A stretch of 21,951 bases of DNA, from positions 1 to 21,951 of the forward strand of contig DYPM01000005.1 in the NCBI GenBank assembly GCA_020719895.1, read 5' to 3'. Positions 16,690 to 21,951 of this stretch are shown here, one piece after another; within the stretch, counting starts at the first letter, position 1; each line of letters opens with the position of its first letter. Made by a program: the position numbers and the translations under genes. This DNA is from Sulfurovum sp. (GTDB taxonomy: Bacteria; Campylobacterota; Campylobacteria; Campylobacterales; Sulfurovaceae). Under the pieces are notes generated by a model. It did no database searches. It worked only from the letters and a program-made list of their open reading frames with translations, and was not told the origin of the DNA.

Positions 16690-16768
16690 AAAGGACTCCT
16701 TGTTGTGATGGTTGGAGTGGTGATTGAAGCGTGATTTTAACCAAATATAGTTTAGAAAAGACGTTCTG

Positions 16769-17476
16769 TTATTTTTGAAGTTCCTCAAGCCACTCTGCAC
16801 AAATTAACCGATAGATTGTTTTGTATGCTCTTAATTTGCGAGAGTTTACTTTGATAGAACCAAAATAGCTCTCACAAAAAAAACGCTCCTTCTCTTCGCT
16901 CATCTCAAACTCAACACTCACAGAAGCCAAATCAAAGTAGCAATCATTGACACCTGCAAACTCCCAATCAATCAATATCACCTTGCCTTCTCTAAACAAA
17001 ATATTTTTAGGATTGAGATCATTGTGACACAATACCGTTTCAAGAGAAAATTTCTCTATCGCTTTGAGTGCTTTTTTAATTTTTGGTGTGTGTGTTTTGA
17101 ACGAATCTCGAAGATTCATCAAAGGAAAATCGCTCTTTATATGATGGAGTTTTTGTAGTGTTTTTGCCAAAGCAAAAATAGAAATTTCATCTAATGTTTT
17201 TGTGTGTTCTCCTTCGATATATTCACACAACATTTGATTATTTTTTTCATCCAATACAAATGGTTTTGGAGCGATTTTTGACTCAAATGCCATTTTTTGA
17301 ATCTCAAATTCTTTGTTTCTATCAATCGTAGTGAGTTTGAAATGCCGCAAATGATATTTTGCATTTTCGGTTTGCAAAAGATAGTTAGTGTTGCAGTAGC
17401 CTTGATAAGGCATCGGTTCGCACGAGAGGATCTCGATATCATCAACTATCGGATACATTATCATTTTGCACTTCAT
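16769..17476 (-). CDS. APH/choline-kinase-like phosphotransferase, probable thiamine kinase
   Basis: The 235-residue protein has a compact protein-kinase-like fold. An N-lobe with YHLRHFK (Lys47 as candidate nucleotide lysine) is followed by the catalytic loop CHNDLNPKNILF (Asp153, Asn158) and the metal-binding IDWEFAG (Asp170) plus DLASVS. This fits the APH/choline kinase/ThiK superfamily. As the last gene of a TPP-riboswitch operon with a permease, thiamine or an analogue is the likely substrate; trapping by phosphorylation is inferred, not shown by motifs. The ATG at 17476 overlaps the permease gene by 35 bases and has AAGAG before it; an ATG at 17458 is an alternative. Choline or sugar phosphorylation cannot be excluded. 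Confidence 0.8.
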   Translation of the reverse strand: MKCKMIMYPIVDDIEILSCEPMPYQGYCNTNYLLQTENAKYHLRHFKLTTIDRNKEFEIQKMAFESKIAPKPFVLDEKNNQMLCEYIEGEHTKTLDEISIFALAKTLQKLHHIKSDFPLMNLRDSFKTHTPKIKKALKAIEKFSLETVLCHNDLNPKNILFREGKVILIDWEFAGVNDCYFDLASVSVEFEMSEEKERFFCESYFGSIKVNSRKLRAYKTIYRLICAEWLEELQK

Positions 17477-18068
17477 ACAAACTCTTTTTCCAACTTAAAT
17501 AAGCATAAATAGAAAGCCCAATGTAAAGAAAAAAAAGCAATACCGTAGGATAATATCCTGCTTGAAAATAAAGATAGACTCCTGCACTATCTACTACTAT
17601 CCAAATCAACCAATTTTCAATTATTTTATGTGCCAAAAGCCACGTAGCAATCAGTGAAAAAACAAAAACAAACGCATCAAGATAAGTCATTTTGGCGTCA
17701 AAATATTCACCAAAAAGATACCCAATCACAACACATCCGACCACTCCGCCAATCAAAATCATTTTGATTATTTTTTTATTCAGACGATGCACCGCAACTG
17801 CGTCACTCTCCTCTTTTTTGCGACTCCAAAGATAAAAACCATAAATCGCCATTACCATATAATAAAAATTCAAAATCGCCGAAGAGAGTAACGCACCATT
17901 CCAAAAAAGCACCGTATAAATGAGTGTGCCAAAAAAACCAAATACCCACGCCCAAACCGACTCTTTGGAGGCAAAAACCACATAACCAACTCCAAAAATC
18001 ACCGCTATCCACTCCCAAAAAGGCATAGTGACAAAACCTTGAAGTGCTTGTTTGAGCATCTCATCCAT
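17442..18068 (-). CDS. pnuT: PnuC-family inner-membrane transporter, probable thiamine permease PnuT
   Basis: The 208-residue protein is almost wholly hydrophobic, with about seven membrane segments, and fits the PnuC vitamin-transporter family. FYYMVMAIYGFYLW (68-81) corresponds to the family's helix with an IYGWxxW pattern. ENWLIWIVVD (151-160) is the conserved Trp-rich substrate-binding segment. PnuC-family members work by facilitated diffusion and rely on a kinase to trap the vitamin, fitting the kinase gene that follows. The riboswitch and thiamine-binding neighbour point to PnuT rather than the nicotinamide riboside type. The ATG directly follows the upstream gene's TAA. Substrate is assigned by context. 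Confidence 0.85.
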   Translation of the reverse strand: MDEMLKQALQGFVTMPFWEWIAVIFGVGYVVFASKESVWAWVFGFFGTLIYTVLFWNGALLSSAILNFYYMVMAIYGFYLWSRKKEESDAVAVHRLNKKIIKMILIGGVVGCVVIGYLFGEYFDAKMTYLDAFVFVFSLIATWLLAHKIIENWLIWIVVDSAGVYLYFQAGYYPTVLLFFLYIGLSIYAYLSWKKSLYEVQNDNVSDS

Positions 18069-18323
18069 TTACAAAATTCCCTTGCGGTTGTTTCCTACTA
18101 TCTTAAACACAAAAACCGAGTGTGGAATCTCATCAAAAACCAAAAAAACCTCACGCTCTAAAAGGTGCATCACTGTGTGATACTCGCCGTGAATTTGTGT
18201 GCTTAGCTCATTTCGCACCACATCAATATCGGGTTCTCTCTCCATCGCATCGATAAACGCTCGAATGGGTTGCTCATAACTCTCCTGAAGAGGATACAGG
18301 CTGATATCTACTGAAATTTCCAT
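18069..18323 (-). CDS. YkoF-like thiamine/hydroxymethylpyrimidine-binding protein
   Basis: The 84-residue cytosolic protein has the features of the YkoF/thiamine-binding ferredoxin-like domain: ISLYPLQESY (7-16), NELSTQIHGEYHTVM (38-52) and a closing VFVFKIVG strand. Related proteins bind thiamine or its pyrimidine precursor HMP; there is no signal peptide or catalytic motif. The frame is open to 18353, but AAAAAAGGA six bases before the ATG at 18323 and the MEISVDISLYPL family start choose 18323. It abuts pnuT (TAA then ATG), so the two are surely co-translated. It is shorter than the two-domain YkoF of Bacillus, a single copy of the fold. Confidence 0.8.
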   Translation of the reverse strand: MEISVDISLYPLQESYEQPIRAFIDAMEREPDIDVVRNELSTQIHGEYHTVMHLLEREVFLVFDEIPHSVFVFKIVGNNRKGIL

Positions 18324-18346
18324 AAATTTTCCTTTTTTATTTGATA

Positions 18347-18564
18347 AATACACTTTTAACGAACAAGTTCGTTAAAAGGTGGCAGGGACAAAATTGTCCC
18401 TACAACCCCCTAAAGCTACAAAAAACTTCGTTTTTTGAGAATTTAAATTTGATGTAATACACTTTTAACGAACAAGTTCGTTAAAAGGTGGCAGGGACAA
18501 AATTGTCCCTACAACCCCCTAAAGCTACAAAAAACGTTGTTTTTTGAGATTTTAAAAGTGATAA
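18347..18564. repeat. 109-bp tandem duplication with three hairpins per copy
   Basis: Copy 1 (18347-18455) and copy 2 (18456-18564) are nearly identical over their first ~94 bases and still similar after. Each holds a perfect 12-bp stem CTTTTAACGAAC with GTTCGTTAAAAG (18353-18378; 18462-18487), an 8-bp stem AGGGACAA with TTGTCCCT (18384-18401; 18493-18510) and CAAAAAAC with GTTTTTTG (18419-18437; 18528-18546). The last loop differs (TTC or GTT) while its stem is intact. Copy 2 runs into the receptor gene's 3' end, so the duplicated unit seems to include it. It lies inside the thiamine operon. Confidence 0.9.
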
Positions 18565-20672
18565 CGCACCGTTACGCCGAGTTGTCGTGGATCACCCAAT
18601 CTTACAAACTGTTTGGTATTTGCATATTCAGGATCATTGGCGAAGTAGTAGCCTCGCGTCGCGTACTTTTTGTCAAACAGGTTGCGTCCCCAAAGATAGG
18701 CTTCAAATTTCCCTGTTTCATAGCCTACTTTTGCATCGACGACGCTGTAGGATTTGGATTTTTGATCATGTGAATTGTCGAAGTAGAAACTATCCATGCC
18801 TCTTACGCTTGTGCGTACAAAAATGCCGTTTTCGTACCTGTATTGTGTTCCTACGCTGTACTGATAGCTTGGTGCGTGAGATTGTTCTCTGCCATCGACG
18901 CTAAACGCACCGCTTGCAGAGTCTCCATCTACGGTGGTTTGAAGAAGTCCAACAGAACCAAATAGACTCAACGCCTCTTGTATGCTCCAGTCAAACTCTC
19001 CTTCTACGCCGTAGTTGGTCGCTTCATCAAAATTTTCGGTGTAGTAGGTGTAGGCACTGCCGATATAAGTGTAGCCGTCAAATTGTGGATTGTGTCGGTC
19101 GGTATAGAATGCAGAAATTGCACTTTTGAAGTGTGATGTTCGTGTTTTGTATCCAATCTCATAGTTGCGTGCGGTCTCTTTTTTGAAGTAGAGGAGTGCA
19201 GGATCGGCGACTTTGATGTTAAATCCGCCCGCTTTATAGCCTTGCGAGAGTGACGCATAGAGTATTTGCGTTGTGTCAATGGCGTGAGAGAGTTCGATAT
19301 GTCCGCCAAAAAGATCAAAATTTGGATCATACGACTCCGCACCTGCGAAATAGTCGTTGGTGTATTTGGTCGTATGGTGTTCTACTCTTGCACCGACGCT
19401 TAATGTGTTTTGTGTGTCAATAGCATAGTCAAGCTGTCCAAAAAGTGCAATTTTATTGACTTGATAGTCGCTCGCAAGTCCGCCACTCCACACATTATAA
19501 AATGGGTCATCACCAAACTCGGCGACTTGATTTTCTTCTTGGAGTTTGGCTACATAGAGTCCTATGAGCCAATCAGTCGTCCCATCAAAAAGCTTGCTCT
19601 CTTCTGTCGAGACGAGTTTTATCTCTTGGCTTGCGGTTTTGTGAGATTTGTCATTTTGATAGAAGTAGCGAAATGTCGGATAACTGCTCCAATACGAAGG
19701 ATAAACCCAATCTCCATCGTAACTGTAAATCATATCCGAATTGGCAACTATCGTGGTACTAATGAGTTCAAAGTTTTGGTTTGCTTTGGAGGTTATTTTG
19801 AGTGTTGTGGCGTTGGTTTTTTGGGTGTCTTTTCCTGTTTCGTCTGAGAGTGTCGTAAAGCTATTGTCCAATGACCACGCATCATAGCCATTGTCAAGAT
19901 TGGCGTGAAGCAACATAAGATCAATCGTCGTCTCTTCGTCATAGAAAAATCGTAATTTTCCACGTACCGTAAGTTCGTCTCTGCCGTTTGTGTCGTCTTG
20001 ATTTAGATAAGCATTGTCTCTAAAGCCATTGTCATCGTGCTTTTGAATCGCCAAACGGTACTGCGTGCTATTTTCTGTGCTACTCAAAGGACCACTCACG
20101 ATCGCACCAATCTCTCGTAAAGCGTTTTCGCCTCCTGTGATCTCTATCATCTTCTCTTCTACAGGCGTTGGAGCGTTGGAGTCGATACGAATCAATCCTG
20201 CTAATGCACTGTTGCCGTAACGTGTCCCTTGCGGTCCTCGCAACACTTCGACTTGTTTGACATCAAAGAGTGAAGCAGCCATTCCTATACTACTAAAGTC
20301 AATATCATCGACCACAAATCCCACCGAAGCATTCGGCGCACCTGTGTATTCGTCGCGTTCTCCCATTCCGCGTATTTGGATGTGACGCGGTCTTGAGTCT
20401 TGTCCTGAAAAGTTCACGTTGGGAATCTCTAAAATCAAAGACTCAAAATGTGTCGCACCTTGGTCTTGAATCGTAAATTCATCTTTGAGTGTTGTGCTTG
20501 TCGCTATCTTTTGATCAGTCGATTTTCGCAAATCAGAGTTGACTATGATAGGCTCAAACGCCATCTCGTGTTTGATAGTGGGACACACTTTTGGTTTCAT
20601 CTCTTCTGCGTTTATCCCTGCCACAAGAGCAGTTATCACGACAAAAGAAAACTGTATTTTTTTTGCTTTCAT
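18552..20672 (-). CDS. TonB-dependent outer-membrane receptor, probable thiamine/precursor uptake
   Basis: The 706-residue protein starts with a signal peptide (cleavage probably after INA, residue 22). A TonB-box-like EPIIV (40-44) follows. The plug domain (~50-165) contains IQIRGMGERD and VEVLRGPQGTRYGNSALAG (141-159). The rest forms a 22-strand-type barrel rich in aromatic and alternating residues, ending in GVTVRYHF with a terminal Phe. The family imports scarce ligands through the outer membrane using TonB-ExbBD energy. The TPP riboswitch directly upstream and the binding protein, permease and kinase downstream indicate thiamine, its phosphates or a precursor as ligand. AAGG lies seven bases before the ATG. 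The tandem repeat sits at its 3' end. Confidence 0.9.
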   Translation of the reverse strand: MKAKKIQFSFVVITALVAGINAEEMKPKVCPTIKHEMAFEPIIVNSDLRKSTDQKIATSTTLKDEFTIQDQGATHFESLILEIPNVNFSGQDSRPRHIQIRGMGERDEYTGAPNASVGFVVDDIDFSSIGMAASLFDVKQVEVLRGPQGTRYGNSALAGLIRIDSNAPTPVEEKMIEITGGENALREIGAIVSGPLSSTENSTQYRLAIQKHDDNGFRDNAYLNQDDTNGRDELTVRGKLRFFYDEETTIDLMLLHANLDNGYDAWSLDNSFTTLSDETGKDTQKTNATTLKITSKANQNFELISTTIVANSDMIYSYDGDWVYPSYWSSYPTFRYFYQNDKSHKTASQEIKLVSTEESKLFDGTTDWLIGLYVAKLQEENQVAEFGDDPFYNVWSGGLASDYQVNKIALFGQLDYAIDTQNTLSVGARVEHHTTKYTNDYFAGAESYDPNFDLFGGHIELSHAIDTTQILYASLSQGYKAGGFNIKVADPALLYFKKETARNYEIGYKTRTSHFKSAISAFYTDRHNPQFDGYTYIGSAYTYYTENFDEATNYGVEGEFDWSIQEALSLFGSVGLLQTTVDGDSASGAFSVDGREQSHAPSYQYSVGTQYRYENGIFVRTSVRGMDSFYFDNSHDQKSKSYSVVDAKVGYETGKFEAYLWGRNLFDKKYATRGYYFANDPEYANTKQFVRLGDPRQLGVTVRYHF

Positions 20673-20703
20673 TTTTTGCCTTAATAGAGAATTTTGCAGG
20701 GAG

Positions 20704-20741
20704 AAAAAAGAGTAAACGAAGTAACGTTTGAGGTATCTTTT
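20704..20741 (-). terminator. Probable intrinsic terminator of the TPP riboswitch
   Basis: On the minus strand AAAAGA pairs with TCTTTT and AAACG with CGTTT around a six-base loop (20725-20729 with 20714-20718), with a small internal loop, and the 3' arm ends in six Ts (20704-20709). It starts right where the aptamer ends, so aptamer folding could decide whether it forms. Confidence 0.6.
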
Positions 20742-20827
20742 GCTCTTCCCTACGCCAGTATTATCTGGTTCAAGTTCGACGGGTTTTGCTGTGCAATCTC
20801 AGTCGCTAATGCGACACCCCGAGAGAC
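20742..20827 (-). ncRNA. TPP riboswitch (THI-box)
   Basis: The minus strand shows the conserved THI-box parts in order: CTCGGGGTG, then CTGAGA within a short stem (TCGCATTAGCGA before it), then AACCCG, GAAC, then CCAGATAATACTGGCGTAGG followed by GAAGAG. This matches the thi-box consensus very closely. It lies 70 bases before the receptor gene and should shut off the operon when thiamine diphosphate is plentiful, through the terminator that follows. Confidence 0.97.
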
Positions 20828-20836
20828 TATTTTTGG

Positions 20837-20851
20837 AATATAACTTTTATA
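20837..20851 (-). promoter_or_regulatory. Candidate promoter of the thiamine operon
   Basis: Two overlapping -10-like hexamers, TATAAA (20846-20851) and TATATT (20837-20842), lie just before the riboswitch, preceded by T-rich periodic sequence as in Campylobacterota promoters. Either would start the RNA within about ten bases of the aptamer. Confidence 0.45.
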
Positions 20852-20918
20852 GCTTAAATAAATCTTAAATAAAGAGTTGTTTTGTCTTAAAAAGAGATGA
20901 GTGGTTATTTTTTGGTAT

Positions 20919-21896
20919 CTAAAACGTCACGAACGGTTCAAGATTGCCTGATATCTTTTCTCCTTGTGGCGTGATGAGAAAATACCCAAACTGCTTTTGA
21001 TTGTGTACAAACCTCAACGCCTCTTCGTATGGCATGACGGAGATTGCCGTTGCCATTGCGTCGCATAGCGTGTTGTCCTCTTTGGCGACGATTGTCACTG
21101 AAACAAATGCGTTTCCTTGTGATTTGGTTTTGGGATTAATCAGATGGTGTTGTGATTTTGACTTGATATAGCGACGGTAGATGCCCGATGTTGAGATGGA
21201 AAGATTGGGGATTTTGGCGTTGAGTGTTGCAATCGTCCCAATGTCTCTAAAAGGATCTTGTACCGCAACACTGCAAAAACCGATACACCGTATATCACCA
21301 CTCAATGCGATTTTTCCATTCAAAATACCACGTTTTTGATACATCTCGCTCACACAATCTACAGCAAACCCTTTGCCAATACCGCCAAGATCTATGATGA
21401 TATCTTTGTCGATGGTGATATTGTGTTTGTTGAGTACAATTTTGTCTATATTTAAAACTGCTTTTTGTTTCTGTTGAGGTGTTGGGATCCGTTCCTCTTC
21501 GCCAAATCGATAGAGTGCGTGGGTGATTGAGCCTATCGTGATATCAAAGTAGCCATTGGTTTGTGTGTGATACTTTTTGCTTTGTGTGAGTATCTCTGAA
21601 AGTATAGGATTGGCGGAGATGTTTTTGTCTCTATTGAGCCGATAGACCAACGCCTCTTTTTGATAACTCGAAAGAATCATCTCAATCTCTTTGAGTTTTT
21701 GAAACCCATCTTCTATCTCATATGAGCGGTTGCTTTCAAGAGAAATAGTACAAAATGTCCCCATTATCACCTGTATACGATCAGTCATTTTAATCTGCGT
21801 ATCTGCTATAGAAAATAGCGAAGAGAGAAGTAAAAAAATGAGTATTTGAGATTGTAGTGTTTTTTTGGTCGATGTTAAAAATTTAAGATTTTTCAT
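20919..21896 (-). CDS. apbE: FAD:protein FMN transferase, ApbE family
   Basis: ApbE covalently attaches FMN from FAD to Thr of exported flavoproteins such as NqrB/NqrC and RnfG. The 325-residue protein has an N-terminal signal/anchor segment (~17-31) without a lipobox Cys. Motifs seen are MGTFCTISLE (45-54), the FAD/Mg signature DLGGIGKGFAVD (169-180), the SGDIR segment (199-203), HLINPKT (251-257) and CDAMATAIS with Asp279 and Thr283 as the metal-site pair. All key residues are present. It is separated from the thiamine operon by that operon's promoter and riboswitch, so the old link of apbE to thiamine does not put it in this unit. The target protein is not in this window. The start is the first in-frame ATG, which gives the signal peptide. 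Confidence 0.92.
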   Translation of the reverse strand: MKNLKFLTSTKKTLQSQILIFLLLSSLFSIADTQIKMTDRIQVIMGTFCTISLESNRSYEIEDGFQKLKEIEMILSSYQKEALVYRLNRDKNISANPILSEILTQSKKYHTQTNGYFDITIGSITHALYRFGEEERIPTPQQKQKAVLNIDKIVLNKHNITIDKDIIIDLGGIGKGFAVDCVSEMYQKRGILNGKIALSGDIRCIGFCSVAVQDPFRDIGTIATLNAKIPNLSISTSGIYRRYIKSKSQHHLINPKTKSQGNAFVSVTIVAKEDNTLCDAMATAISVMPYEEALRFVHNQKQFGYFLITPQGEKISGNLEPFVTF

Positions 21897-21951
21897 AGAT
21901 TATGTTTATTATGTTCCTTATGTCGAAAATGAGCATGAGATATTTTTAAAA

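Noticed and set aside
16690..16768. Long N-terminal extension of LysA
   Set aside because: The extension overlaps the kinase gene and is not family-like; AAGGAG before the ATG at 16689 gives the normal start.
18347..18564. Possible CRISPR array
   Set aside because: Only two units of 109 bp with almost no variable spacer between them; this is a tandem duplication.
18552..20672. Receptor as a siderophore transporter
   Set aside because: The TPP riboswitch and three vitamin-uptake genes behind it make thiamine or a precursor much more likely, although the barrel sequence alone does not exclude iron chelates.
20919..21896. apbE as a member of the thiamine operon
   Set aside because: A promoter and the riboswitch lie between it and the receptor, and ApbE is now known as a flavin transferase; its old thiamine phenotype is indirect.

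Overview
The window looks like a chromosome segment of a Campylobacterota (epsilonproteobacterial) organism. The block ndk, yceD (DUF177), rpmF, plsX, fabH with a neighbouring fdxA-type ferredoxin and metK, and the block lysA, pheA, hisC, dxs, match gene orders I remember from Campylobacter jejuni and Helicobacter pylori. In those genomes fliF, fliG and fliH lie between hisC and dxs; here hisC and dxs are about 15 bp apart. This hints at a non-flagellated, Sulfurovum-like lineage. The placement rests on remembered gene order and motif reading, not on a search.

Left part, 1-5294, plus strand: an AT-rich accessory segment. It holds the 3' part of a large, probably secreted protein with a YfaP/DUF2135-like C-terminal domain (cut by the window edge). 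Next come a small secreted protein resembling a subtilase prodomain and an S8 serine protease lipoprotein, joined by an ATGA overlap. The last gene encodes an AAA-ATPase-like plus PD-(D/E)XK (DUF1703) protein with its own likely promoter. Between 5295 and 5458 no recognisable gene is seen, only a 46-codon minus-strand open fragment.

Middle part, 5459-16689, minus strand: a dense core block. In transcription order it runs lysA, pheA, hisC, dxs (diaminopimelate/lysine, aromatic amino acids, isoprenoid precursor), metK (SAM), fdxA (ferredoxin), then ndk, yceD, rpmF, plsX, fabH, ymdB (nucleotides, ribosome, lipid initiation, phosphodiesterase). Two related, hairpin-rich intergenic repeats sit before rpmF and before metK.

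Right part, 16769-20830, minus strand: a thiamine-salvage operon. A TPP riboswitch with a probable terminator precedes a TonB-dependent receptor, then a YkoF-like thiamine/HMP-binding protein, a PnuC/PnuT-type permease and an APH/choline-kinase-like sugar or alcohol kinase. The set gives a plausible route of outer-membrane uptake, intracellular binding, inner-membrane transport and phosphorylative trapping. A 109-bp tandem duplication with three hairpins per copy lies inside the operon, between the receptor and the rest. Upstream, an ApbE flavin transferase gene occupies 20919-21896.

No tRNA, rRNA, insertion sequence or CRISPR array was seen. No gene-free stretch exceeds 300 bases; the longest, 20673-20918, holds the riboswitch, its terminator and a promoter.
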